From SAR324 cluster bacterium (GTDB lineage: Bacteria > SAR324 > NAC60-12), in NCBI GenBank assembly GCA_028822475.1, contig JAPKDT010000051.1:1-11079 (forward strand): a stretch of 11,079 bases of DNA. The letters are read 5' to 3'. Positions 1 to 8,246 of this stretch are shown here, one piece after another. Each line of letters opens with the position of its first letter. The stretch's first letter is position 1. The translations under genes and the position numbers were made by a program. Under the pieces are notes generated by a model that searched no databases, was not told the DNA's origin, and saw nothing but the letters and a program-made list of their open reading frames with translations.

Positions 1-601
1 ATTGACTCTTTTTACTGGCGCCTGTCCGCAAATCTTCAATTTAATTGAAAAAGATGTACTTTATTTGAGCAAAGTCGAAATGGTTTTCATAGGAAATTTA
101 TTGTTCGTTGGCGCATTAGCTGGTTTCTTTTTAGGTGGCCGTATGGTGGATAAGTTTGGTACAAAATATGTTTTTCTCGGATGTCATTTTGGCTTTGGAT
201 TAATTCTGTTTTTATTCCTCTGGCGTGACCTTTTTCCTGGCGAAGTTCAAATAACCGTTGGAATTCTGACTATTTTATTTGGTTTGGTACAAGCTGCTTC
301 CAGCATTGCCATGAGTTCAGAAACGCTTGTGCTGCTTCCTGCTGAAAACAAATCACTGGCAACAGGATTGTGGTTCACACTCTACAGCGGTGGAGCAGGA
401 CTGTCAGGTGTCTTGAGCGGGCAGGCACTTGAGCTGGGGCTTTTGAGTGACACGTGGAGTTGGTTTGGCCAGGCTATGAGTCGATACGACGGACTCTTGA
501 TGCTTTGTGGATCGATGGTGTTGTTGATGACGGTCACACTTGGACTGATCCCCTCAGTCATTAAAAAAACTCCTGCAGGCTGGATTCCGCAAGGTTCGTG
601 A
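1..601 (+). CDS. Major facilitator superfamily (MFS) transporter, C-terminal half (5' end outside window)
   Basis: This is the last 200 or so codons of an inner-membrane secondary transporter; the gene enters from the left edge already in frame, so the TTG at position 2 is probably an internal codon. The visible protein has five clear hydrophobic segments, at about residues 27-48, 53-73, 83-106, 121-146 and 163-186, consistent with TM8-TM12 of a 12-helix MFS protein. Between the first two lies GGRMVDKFGTK, a form of MFS loop motif A (GxxxDrxGrr), which normally occurs after TM2 and again after TM8. The substrate cannot be read from this half. The gene converges on rmuC, and no strong intrinsic terminator follows its TGA stop. 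Family assignment is fairly secure; drug, sugar or metabolite specificity is unknown. Confidence 0.8.
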   Translation, partial: LTLFTGACPQIFNLIEKDVLYLSKVEMVFIGNLLFVGALAGFFLGGRMVDKFGTKYVFLGCHFGFGLILFLFLWRDLFPGEVQITVGILTILFGLVQAASSIAMSSETLVLLPAENKSLATGLWFTLYSGGAGLSGVLSGQALELGLLSDTWSWFGQAMSRYDGLLMLCGSMVLLMTVTLGLIPSVIKKTPAGWIPQGS

Positions 602-884
602 AGCTATAAATTTGTGTGATGGAGATGTTTTTCTGAGGAAAATTTCTTTGGCTCTATATACTGTAAGACACTCTTCCAATTAAAAAGTCTGAGTTTACTA
701 TCTAAATTATTAAAGAAAAGTAAAAAACAAAGAAAGTTATTTTTTCAAAGCACAATGATTATTCCTCTTAAATAGAGTGTAGTTCTTAAAGTTGGGGAAG
801 AATTTTCCGGTTTACAACCAGAGGGGTAAAGGAGTATTTTCGTATCACACGAGGTAAAAGAGATCTAGGACTTTTTGCTGTTTG
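602..884. other. AT-rich spacer between convergent genes
   Basis: This 283-bp spacer separates the 3' ends of the transporter and rmuC. I see no coding frame with family-like content. It has runs of A and T, especially around 710-746, and two short hairpins. One at about 808-822 has a GGTT/AACC stem and the other at about 840-852 has a TCGT/ACGA stem. Neither is followed by a convincing U-run in either direction, so termination here may be Rho-dependent or rely on weak structures. Confidence 0.5.
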
Positions 885-2288
885 TCAGTCTTGCTTAGTA
901 GTATCTTCGATAGAATTTTTAAATTCCCTCGGCATGGACTTGGTGGTTTTCAGACCTAATTTCTTTAGCATTTCAGCTTGACGTATCATGCTACCCCTAC
1001 CTTCACTCAGTTTATTATATGCATTATCATAAGACACATTTGCATCACTAAGTTTATCACCAATCTTGACAAAATCTTCGAGGAAACCATTTATTTTTTC
1101 ATAAAGTTTAGCGCCTCGTTCAAAAATATCTTTCACATTTTGAACTTGTTTTTCCTGTCTCCAGAGCTGGTTTACAATGCCAACAACCATCATTAAACTG
1201 GCAGGTGTGACAATGATGATATTTTTGTTAAACGCATCAGATGTCAAGCTGCTATCAAGCTTCTGAGCGAGAGAGTAGGCGGATTCAATTTGCATGAACA
1301 TGAGAACGTAATCAGGTGAACCGTATTCTTGGAATCCCTCTTGATAATTTTTTGAGGACAATCCCTGGATATGATTACGTACTGACTGAAGATGTCTTTT
1401 GGCGTAGTCTTTACGTCTTTCCTCATCATCTTCAGACATATAACTGTTATATGCTTTCAGCGAAACCTTTGAATCGGCGATCATGATACGTTCATTCGGC
1501 AGGTTGATGATAAAGTCCGGACGCTGTTGTGTACCATCATCAGTTTTAATTTGGATTTGTTTTTGATAGTGCTCACCCTCTATTAAACCTGCATTCTGCA
1601 GGCACTTTTCCAGGATCATTTCCCCCCAGTCACCTTGTTGTTTTGAATCACCTGTAAGGGCTGTGGTGAGATTTTGTGCATCCTGACTCAAAGTTATACT
1701 GACTTCCTTAAAATGCTCAAATTCTGCTTTGATGGACGCGCGACCACTCACATCTTCGATGTGAAACTTTTCTACCTTTTCTTGGAAATCTTTCATTTTT
1801 GTCTGAATTGGATTAAGCAGATTCTGTATACTGTCTTTATTTATTTCTGTAAACTGTTTTGATTTAGTTTCGAAAATTTTCGTAGATAAATTTTCAAACT
1901 CGGTACCCATCAGCTTCTTTGCTTCTTCCAAAAATTTTAATTTTTCTCTTGATTCGTTTTCCTTCGATTCCAGTCTTTCTTCCAAAGTAGCATTCAAGAT
2001 CTGCAGTGCAGAAAATTGTTTTTGCTGCAGTTCAAGATTTTCTTCAATCTCGGGAATCCTTTGTGCTTCTTGAGTCAGGACTGCAAACTGCTTGTCGATC
2101 TCAATTTTTTCCATCTGCAGAATTTCATATTTCTGCTGGAGGAGATTAAAATCTTCATCAATATTCTCGATTTCTACTGATTGAGCCAAAACCGTTTTCT
2201 TCATGTAAATCCAGCTGACAATAATTCCGAGAACAATACAGAGGATGCTATAAATGATTACGGCGTAGTTGATGGATTCAATGTTCAT
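885..2288 (-). CDS. rmuC: RmuC family protein (membrane-anchored coiled coil with PD-(D/E)XK-like nuclease domain)
   Basis: RmuC proteins limit DNA rearrangement such as inversion at short inverted repeats; the exact biochemistry is poorly known. From the ATG at 2288 the protein has 467 residues, close to the usual family length. Residues about 8-29 form one transmembrane helix. Residues about 35-180 are rich in E, K, Q and L with heptad character, predicted as a long coiled coil. The RmuC domain follows at about 210-410. It contains GDWGE (219-223), RPDF beginning at 256 and ADSKVSLKAY beginning at 271; D258, D272 and K274 fit a PD-(D/E)XK nuclease core. A TTG six codons upstream (2306) is an alternative start, but I prefer the ATG because neither site has a Shine-Dalgarno sequence and the extra codons add nothing conserved. 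The gene lies downstream of uvrA on the same strand, 223 bp away, so co-transcription is possible but not shown. Confidence 0.9.
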   Translation of the reverse strand: MNIESINYAVIIYSILCIVLGIIVSWIYMKKTVLAQSVEIENIDEDFNLLQQKYEILQMEKIEIDKQFAVLTQEAQRIPEIEENLELQQKQFSALQILNATLEERLESKENESREKLKFLEEAKKLMGTEFENLSTKIFETKSKQFTEINKDSIQNLLNPIQTKMKDFQEKVEKFHIEDVSGRASIKAEFEHFKEVSITLSQDAQNLTTALTGDSKQQGDWGEMILEKCLQNAGLIEGEHYQKQIQIKTDDGTQQRPDFIINLPNERIMIADSKVSLKAYNSYMSEDDEERRKDYAKRHLQSVRNHIQGLSSKNYQEGFQEYGSPDYVLMFMQIESAYSLAQKLDSSLTSDAFNKNIIIVTPASLMMVVGIVNQLWRQEKQVQNVKDIFERGAKLYEKINGFLEDFVKIGDKLSDANVSYDNAYNKLSEGRGSMIRQAEMLKKLGLKTTKSMPREFKNSIEDTTKQD

Positions 2289-2511
2289 GTCTATCTTTGT
2301 TTTCAACGAAATAATTTAATATTTTCAAATCATGCATCTAATACTATAACAATTGAGAAAGGTCTTAAATTAAATTATGACCTTGCCTATAAAATATTAC
2401 AGCCGGTATTGGCATGTGAATTTAGTGCGACTGGTCACTGGAAAATTGAATAATAACGGGGAAGATCAGCTTGTCTTAATTAAATCATTTGAAATAGAGT
2501 ACAAATCTGCC
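2289..2511. other. uvrA-rmuC intergenic spacer
   Basis: This 223-bp AT-rich gap should hold the uvrA 3' end signals and any separate rmuC promoter, both read leftwards. I found no good -35/-10 pair. A TATAGT hexamer is present on the minus strand (about 2341-2346) without a matching -35 element. No GC-rich stem followed by a T-run marks a uvrA terminator. Open frames crossing this gap on the plus strand overlap rmuC or uvrA and have no recognisable content. Confidence 0.45.
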
Positions 2512-5500
2512 CTAAGGCTTCAGCTTAAAAAAAGATTCCAAAAATTTTCCTGTATAACTTTCTGGATTACGGCTGCATTTTTCTGGAGTTCCTTCGAAGA
2601 CAAGCCTGCCGCCTTTGTCACCACCTTCAGGACCAAGGTCAATCAGCCAGTCCGCGGTTTTGATTACTTCTAGATTATGTTCAATTACGAGGACGGAATG
2701 CCCTTCATCAACCAGACGATGCAAAACTTTGAGCAGTCTCGCTACATCGTCAATGTGCAGTCCGGTGGTAGGTTCATCAAGAATATAGAGTGTTGTCCCA
2801 CGGGAACGCCGAGCAAGTTCCGCAGATAATTTTAAACGCTGAGCTTCTCCTCCGGAAAGTGTGTTTCCGGCCTGTCCTAATTTCATGTAACCCAATCCAA
2901 CTTCTTCCAGAGTTTTAAGGATACGTTTGATACGTGGTTGTGCCTCAAAAACTTCAACCGCAGTGCTGATTTCCATGTCCAGTACATCCGCGATTGTGTG
3001 ACCTTTATAAGTTATGGCCAAAGTCTCACGATTGTAGCGACGGCCTTTGCACTGATCGCACTTTACCCAGACATCTGACAAAAAATGCATTTCAATTAAA
3101 TGGAAACCTTGCCCGTCACAGCTTGGACAGCGGCCTTCTTTAGCATTAAATGAAAAACGGCGCTTGGCAAATCCACGTTGTTTCGCCTCCGGCATTGAAG
3201 CAAATAAGTTGCGGATCGGTTCGAGTACTTTGGAATAAGTAGCGGGATTAGAACGAGGGGTACGTCCGATTGCTTCCTGGTTAATCACCATTATGGATTC
3301 AAGCTGTTCAATTCCAGTAACTTTTTTGTACGCTCCCGGTTTCAGCTGTTTTCCGTTGATTTCTTTTTCCAACACTCTTTGCAGAACATCGACCACCAGC
3401 GATGATTTACCGGATCCTGAAACACCAGTTACGACAGTGAAAATTCCCAGTGGAAAGTTGACGTCCAGATTTTTCAAATTATTAGCTGAGGCACCTGAAA
3501 CAGCAAGCAGATGTTCCATATTCATTGGCCGGCATTTTTCTGGAAGAGGAATCGTTTTTTTCCCACTTAGATATTGCGCAGTTAGGGTTTCGTTTTTTGC
3601 GGAAATTTCAGCTGGACTTCCACTTGCGGAAACGTTTCCGCCATAATGTCCAGCTCCCGGTCCAATATCAATCAGATGGTCCGCCTGGCGGATTGTATCC
3701 AAATCGTGCTCCACCAAAATCACACTGTTACCGCGATCCCTTAATTGCTTCAGCGTATGGAGTAACCGGTCCGTGTCACGCGGATGCAAACCTATGGTAG
3801 GTTCATCTAAAATGTACATCACACCTACTAGTCCGGAACCAATTTGTGAGGCAAGCCTGATGCGCTGAGCCTCTCCTCCGGAAAGTGTGGAGGCTTTCTG
3901 ATCCAGTGTCAAATACTCCAGCCCCACATTTTCCAGAAAACTAAGCCGTGTTAATATTTCTCCTAGTGCCTGTTCTGCAACCTTGCGTTGATTTTCAGTG
4001 AGTGTCCAGCTTTCAATTTCACGTCTTGCTTCAGGAATGGTGAACTGACAAAATTGACTGATGTTTCTCTCATTTATCTTCACTGCGCGATATTCTGCCT
4101 TCAAACGTTCCCCACCGCAATCAGGACAGAGAGGATCATGTAAACGTGGAAATCCGCCCAAACCATCGCAGGTCGGACATGCTCCTACATGCGAGTTGAA
4201 AGAAAACATGCGTGGAGTTAATTCTTCCTGTTGAAAAAACGCGAGACTCAGGTCACTTTCCACATTTGCTGGAGTTTCAGATAAATATTCAGTTTTTCCA
4301 GCTTGATCTGTCAAGCATATTTTAAGCAAACCATGTCCACGCTGAAAAGCGTTTTCAATCGCTTCCGCCAATCTTTTCTGCTCTTCCGGATTTATGTTCA
4401 GACGGTCAATTCCTAAATCTACAGAGGTTTTTTTACTGAGCTTCAACTTTGAGGAATGCTCCTCCCATTCATCCAGACGGATTGCTTTTCCATTCAGATA
4501 AATACGCACAAAACCGTCCTGTTTTAAAGACTCAATCACATTCGGCAAGTGTTTAGGATGGTCGAGTAAAAGTATTTTTTCGGTACCGGGCAGGTATAAA
4601 GGAGCAAGCAGTTCAAGACGTTGACCCGCGTAATTTTCAGCGCAGTAAGCAGCAGCACGTGTAGGGCTGTAACCAAGCAAAGCTTTTCCGGTTACAGGAC
4701 AATGTGCTTTACCGATACGCGCGAAAAGTAAACGCAGATAATCATAGATTTCGGTCGTGGTTGCCACAGTCGAACGTGGATTGCGGCCGGTGGATTTCTG
4801 ATTAATCGCAATTGCCGGAGAAAGCCCGTCGATCGAATCCACCGGTGCTTTGTCCATCCGCCCCAAAAAGCGCCGTGCATAAGTGGAAAGTGACTCCAGA
4901 TATCGTGCCTGTCCTTCAGCGAAAATTGTATCAAAAGCTAAGCTCGTTTTGCCGGAACCGGAAACACCGGTAATGACCGTCATTTTATTATTTGGAATAC
5001 ATACGTCAATGTTGCGTAAATTATTCTTGGATGCTCCTTTGATGATAATGTCACGGGCGTGATTTGTTGATTTTCTAAAACTATTAAAGTCTGCTGAATC
5101 TTCCTCAACTTTTTCACTCTTAATTCCTTTCTGACTTTTTAACTTTTTAACTTTGAAACTTTTTTGCCCCTCTCCTTTTTCCAAAACTGTTTTCAAAAAC
5201 TTTCCGGTCAGAGTTTCCTGTGCCGCCAAATCTTCCGGAGTTCCAACGCAAACCAGTTCACCACCATATTTTCCACCGCCAGGTCCAAGCTCTATCAGTT
5301 GATCTGCGACTTTCAGTACATCCAGATTATGTTCTATTACCAACACCGTGTTACCTTGATCAACTAGACGGTTAAGACAGGTCAGCAACAGACGGATGTC
5401 CTTGAAATGCAAACCGGTTGTGGGCTCATCAAAGATGTAAAACGTATTCCCAGTTGCTGTTTTCCTTAACTCAGCAGCAAGCTTGACACGCTGAGCCTCT

Positions 5501-8052
5501 CCACCGGAAAGTGTTGTGGAGGGTTGTCCAAGCTTCACATAACCTAGCCCGACGTCGAGCAGGGTTTGCAGAACAATGTGAATTTTAGGCAATGCGGAAA
5601 AGAAATCTTCAGCCTCTTTAACTGTCATTTCCAGCACATCGTGAATGGTACGTTTTTTATAAAATATTTGCAGAGTCTCAGTATTGAAACGTCTCCCGCG
5701 GCAGGAATCACAGGGTATCTGCACATCACTCAGAAACTGCATTTCAATCGTTTTTAAACCTGCTCCCTGACAATCCTCACAACGCCCGCCTTTGACATTG
5801 AATGAGAAACGCCCTTTTTTGTAACCCCGCGCTTTTGCTTCCGGCATCAGCGAAAATAAATCACGGATAGGATCAAGCACTTTTGTGTAAGTTGCAGGAT
5901 TACTTCGTGGTGTGCGTCCGATTGGAGCTTGATCAATTTTAATCACTCGATCCACATTTTCGAGTCCAGAGATTTTTTTATGAGGCCCAGGCACTTCTTT
6001 ACTGGAGGGGTTTAAGTGTCTGATCAGAGCTTTATTTAGAATACCATCTATCAACGAGGATTTTCCTGAACCGGAAACACCGGCCACCGCGACAAAAATT
6101 CCCAGAGGAATTTCGCAGTTTATATTATTTAGATTGTTGAAATTTGCACCGTGAATTGTAATTTTTTTTGTAGAAGGCAAACGACGTTTTTCCGGAATGC
6201 TGATTTGCTCTGCACCCGAAAGGAATTGACCGGTGACGGATTCTGGCGCTTCGATTATATTTTTTAATGAACCCTGCGCTGTGATGTGTCCGCCGTCCTG
6301 TCCTGCGACTGGACCGATGTCTACTAAGTGATCTGCGGATTCAATGGTTTCTTCGTCATGCTCAACAACCAGCACCGTATTTCCACGGTCACGCAATTTC
6401 TTTAAAGTGCTGATTAGTTTTTTGTTATCACTCTGGTGAAGTCCGATGGAAGGTTCATCAAGAACATAAAGCACACCCTGCAGCCCTGAACCGAGTTGCG
6501 ACGCCAGCCGGATACGCTGACCTTCTCCGCCAGATAAAGTTGCCGCCGAACGGTCAAGAGTCAAGTAACCTACACCGACATCATTCAGAAAATTGAGGCG
6601 GTCCCGAATTTCGCGAAAAATATCCCTGCCGATTTTTTTCTCGGTTTCAGTGAGTTGTAAAGATTCAAAAAAAATTACAGAAGCTTCTATAGATTCGTTG
6701 GCGAGGCTATAGATATTGTGACCGTGCAGAGAGACTGCAAGAGCCATTTTGTTGAGCCGCTTACCAGCGCAGTCAGGACAAACGGAAGTATGCTGAAATT
6801 TTTCAAGTGGACCTTTGACGAACCGAAAGACGAACTGTAAAATTGGAATAAAACCAGCCCATTGTTGTTTTTCCAGTTTATTGAGAAATTGTGCAGGAAA
6901 GCGAAAAACATTAGAAACGCCGAGTTTCATTTTTGTGTTGCCGTACAAAATCAATTGACGCTGCTCAACTGCTAAGTTCTTCCACAAAGTCTTGTCGTTG
7001 ATTTCAAAATTTTTCAGTAAACTGCTGACGTGGCGCTGATCTACTTTTGTGTAGAGTAAATTCCCCTTTTCTGTAAAACATTTAACTGCTCCTTCACTGA
7101 TAGAAAGATCAGGATCACAAAGTTTTTCTTCAGTAAAAGTGCTGGTGTGACCAAGACCGTTGCAGGTTGGACATGCTCCCTGCGGCGCGTTAAAAGAAAA
7201 TAAACGCGGTTCCATTTCAGGTAAGGCAATCTGGCAACTGGGACACGCCATCAACTGACTGAACAAATGATCTTCTTGCTGACTTTGCTCAAGCTCATTT
7301 TCAGTGTCTTGTGCTACTATTTTTTTCGCGTAGTGTAGAATTGCCAAACCATTTCCAAGCACGAGCGCTTTTTCGACACCTTCCGTGAAGCGGCTTTTTT
7401 CCTGCGCGGTTATAGTCAGTCGATCGAGTACCAGTTCAATGGTATGTTTTTCGTAACGTGCGAGTTGAATATCCTCATCAAGCCTGCGTACTTCACCGTC
7501 GATTCTGGCTCTCACATATCCTTCAGAAGCCCATTCTTCAAGTTCTTTACGGTATTCGCCTTTACGCTCCCTCACCATCGGTGCGAGAATCAAACACTGT
7601 TCGTTTAAAGCGTCCACGTAGGCGTAATCTGTGATTTGCTCCGGAGTCTGTGAGCTGATACGTGTCCCACATTCCGGACAATGCGGTTTCCCAAGACGTG
7701 CGAAAAGGAGACGGTAATGATCGTAAATTTCCGTGATTGTACCAACAGTGGAGCGTGGATTTCGATTGACAGTTTTTTGATCAACAGAAATTGTTGGGCT
7801 CAGTCCTTCTATATGCTCGACCTTTGGTTTTTCTGATTGTCCGAGAAATTGACGGGCATAGGCTGAAAGTGATTCAATAAAACGGCGCTGGCCTTCTTTG
7901 AAAATAGTATCAAATGCTAGCGATGATTTTCCGGAACCGCTTACTCCAGTAAAAACGGTGAGAGTATCACGCGGAATACTGAGACTGACGTTTTTCAGGT
8001 TGTGTTCTGAAGCGCCGTTTACGATGATTTGCTCTGCTTTTTCCTGGGACAT
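2512..8052 (-). CDS. uvrA: Double-length excinuclease ABC subunit UvrA (two UvrA units fused in one protein)
   Basis: UvrA is the ATP-dependent damage sensor of nucleotide excision repair, which finds lesions and loads UvrB. Usual UvrA has about 940 residues; this frame has 1846 and contains four ABC ATPase modules. Walker A motifs (GVSGSGKS/T) start at about residues 36, 658, 1029 and 1543. LSGGE signatures start at about 506, 848, 1390 and 1732. Walker B DE pairs lie at about 532, 875, 1416 and 1759, each followed by EH about 32 residues later. Unit A (1-958) has complete zinc fingers: C270/C273/C294/C297 and C758/C761/C781/C784. A lysine-rich linker (about 959-1001) joins unit B (about 1002-1846), whose C-terminal finger (C1642/C1645/C1665/C1668) is intact but whose first finger is altered. 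Chlamydiae also have double-length UvrA. The ATG at 8052 is followed within a few codons by the typical IIVNGASEHNLKN start. Function is secure; the role of each half is not. Confidence 0.95.
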   Translation of the reverse strand: MSQEKAEQIIVNGASEHNLKNVSLSIPRDTLTVFTGVSGSGKSSLAFDTIFKEGQRRFIESLSAYARQFLGQSEKPKVEHIEGLSPTISVDQKTVNRNPRSTVGTITEIYDHYRLLFARLGKPHCPECGTRISSQTPEQITDYAYVDALNEQCLILAPMVRERKGEYRKELEEWASEGYVRARIDGEVRRLDEDIQLARYEKHTIELVLDRLTITAQEKSRFTEGVEKALVLGNGLAILHYAKKIVAQDTENELEQSQQEDHLFSQLMACPSCQIALPEMEPRLFSFNAPQGACPTCNGLGHTSTFTEEKLCDPDLSISEGAVKCFTEKGNLLYTKVDQRHVSSLLKNFEINDKTLWKNLAVEQRQLILYGNTKMKLGVSNVFRFPAQFLNKLEKQQWAGFIPILQFVFRFVKGPLEKFQHTSVCPDCAGKRLNKMALAVSLHGHNIYSLANESIEASVIFFESLQLTETEKKIGRDIFREIRDRLNFLNDVGVGYLTLDRSAATLSGGEGQRIRLASQLGSGLQGVLYVLDEPSIGLHQSDNKKLISTLKKLRDRGNTVLVVEHDEETIESADHLVDIGPVAGQDGGHITAQGSLKNIIEAPESVTGQFLSGAEQISIPEKRRLPSTKKITIHGANFNNLNNINCEIPLGIFVAVAGVSGSGKSSLIDGILNKALIRHLNPSSKEVPGPHKKISGLENVDRVIKIDQAPIGRTPRSNPATYTKVLDPIRDLFSLMPEAKARGYKKGRFSFNVKGGRCEDCQGAGLKTIEMQFLSDVQIPCDSCRGRRFNTETLQIFYKKRTIHDVLEMTVKEAEDFFSALPKIHIVLQTLLDVGLGYVKLGQPSTTLSGGEAQRVKLAAELRKTATGNTFYIFDEPTTGLHFKDIRLLLTCLNRLVDQGNTVLVIEHNLDVLKVADQLIELGPGGGKYGGELVCVGTPEDLAAQETLTGKFLKTVLEKGEGQKSFKVKKLKSQKGIKSEKVEEDSADFNSFRKSTNHARDIIIKGASKNNLRNIDVCIPNNKMTVITGVSGSGKTSLAFDTIFAEGQARYLESLSTYARRFLGRMDKAPVDSIDGLSPAIAINQKSTGRNPRSTVATTTEIYDYLRLLFARIGKAHCPVTGKALLGYSPTRAAAYCAENYAGQRLELLAPLYLPGTEKILLLDHPKHLPNVIESLKQDGFVRIYLNGKAIRLDEWEEHSSKLKLSKKTSVDLGIDRLNINPEEQKRLAEAIENAFQRGHGLLKICLTDQAGKTEYLSETPANVESDLSLAFFQQEELTPRMFSFNSHVGACPTCDGLGGFPRLHDPLCPDCGGERLKAEYRAVKINERNISQFCQFTIPEARREIESWTLTENQRKVAEQALGEILTRLSFLENVGLEYLTLDQKASTLSGGEAQRIRLASQIGSGLVGVMYILDEPTIGLHPRDTDRLLHTLKQLRDRGNSVILVEHDLDTIRQADHLIDIGPGAGHYGGNVSASGSPAEISAKNETLTAQYLSGKKTIPLPEKCRPMNMEHLLAVSGASANNLKNLDVNFPLGIFTVVTGVSGSGKSSLVVDVLQRVLEKEINGKQLKPGAYKKVTGIEQLESIMVINQEAIGRTPRSNPATYSKVLEPIRNLFASMPEAKQRGFAKRRFSFNAKEGRCPSCDGQGFHLIEMHFLSDVWVKCDQCKGRRYNRETLAITYKGHTIADVLDMEISTAVEVFEAQPRIKRILKTLEEVGLGYMKLGQAGNTLSGGEAQRLKLSAELARRSRGTTLYILDEPTTGLHIDDVARLLKVLHRLVDEGHSVLVIEHNLEVIKTADWLIDLGPEGGDKGGRLVFEGTPEKCSRNPESYTGKFLESFFKLKP
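5050..5178 (-). other. Lysine-rich interdomain linker joining the two UvrA units
   Basis: This segment encodes about residues 959-1001 of the fused UvrA. It follows the end of unit A and precedes the conserved IIIKGASKNNLRN start of unit B. It is rich in K, S and E, has no ABC or zinc-finger motif, and is probably a flexible tether. At the DNA level it is strikingly T-rich on the plus strand, with a short direct repeat of CTTTTTAA at about 5135-5150. The reading frame is open throughout, so no stop or start separates the two units. Confidence 0.7.
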
Positions 8053-8099
8053 TTAATGTTACGTGATACTTTGGGATGGTGTGTTATTGTTAAGTTTAG

Positions 8100-8112
8100 C
8101 GTTATTTTAACG
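8100..8112. promoter_or_regulatory. Small perfect palindrome at the predicted uvrA transcription start
   Basis: CGTTA TTT TAACG is a perfect 5-bp inverted repeat with a 3-base centre. It sits at or just after the predicted uvrA start site, where a repressor site could act. A related GTTATTGTTAA sequence begins at 8083, 18 bases from the GTTATT within the palindrome. It does not match the LexA boxes I know from Escherichia coli or Bacillus. An operator role is inference only. Confidence 0.25.
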
Positions 8113-8118
8113 GTACTT

Positions 8119-8142
8119 ATTATGGCAGGATTTTTTTAGCTC
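8119..8142 (-). promoter_or_regulatory. Candidate uvrA promoter
   Basis: Read on the minus strand, TTGTTG (8147-8142) is a weak -35 hexamer. It is followed after 17 bases by CATAAT (8124-8119), a 5-of-6 match to the sigma-70 -10 box. Transcription would begin near 8112, about 60 bases before the uvrA ATG. The spacing is ideal but the -35 is only a partial match, so this remains a candidate. Confidence 0.35.
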
Positions 8143-8161
8143 AACAAGACGCAATTAGGAA

Positions 8162-8188
8162 GACAGGGAATGATGACTTCATCCTGTC
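8162..8188. repeat. Imperfect inverted repeat in the divergent intergenic region
   Basis: GACAGG (8162-8167) pairs with CCTGTC (8183-8188). Inside it, ATGA (8170-8173) pairs with TCAT (8179-8182), leaving a 2-base bulge and a 5-base loop. No T-run follows on either strand, so it is not a standard terminator. It lies about 30 bases upstream of the oxidoreductase -35 element, a position compatible with a regulator-binding site. Confidence 0.4.
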
Positions 8189-8217
8189 AGAATTATTTCA
8201 ATCTATTAAATATGTGG

Positions 8218-8246
8218 TTGACCCTGCTTTCTCAAAGATGTAAAAC
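8218..8246 (+). promoter_or_regulatory. Candidate sigma-70-type promoter of the oxidoreductase gene
   Basis: TTGACC (8218-8223) matches five of six bases of the -35 consensus. It is followed after exactly 17 bases by TAAAAC (8241-8246), four of six for the -10 box. Transcription would start near 8253, giving a leader of about 50 bases before the ATG at 8305. This is the best promoter-like pair in the window. Confidence 0.5.

Noticed and set aside
668..780. ACACTCT/AGAGTGT inverted pair as element ends
   Set aside because: The arms are only 7 bases and about 100 bases apart, with no transposase between them and no target duplication seen.
2289..2306. TTG start for rmuC six codons upstream of the ATG
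   Set aside because: It adds no conserved residues and has no ribosome-binding site; ATG 2288 sits directly before the transmembrane helix.
2181..2673. Two overlapping plus-strand open frames across the uvrA-rmuC gap
   Set aside because: They lie mostly antisense to the conserved rmuC start and uvrA end, and their translations show no family-like features.
3293..3800. Plus-strand open frames inside uvrA
   Set aside because: They are antisense to strongly conserved UvrA coding sequence, and their translations look like reverse-frame artefacts.
2512..8052. Double uvrA as a sequencing or assembly duplication
   Set aside because: The two units differ throughout and in domain content, the frame is intact across the linker, and similar fusions are known, so it looks like an ancient real fusion.
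8131..8137. Run of seven T as an intrinsic terminator
   Set aside because: No stable GC-containing stem precedes it, and no plus-strand gene ends nearby.
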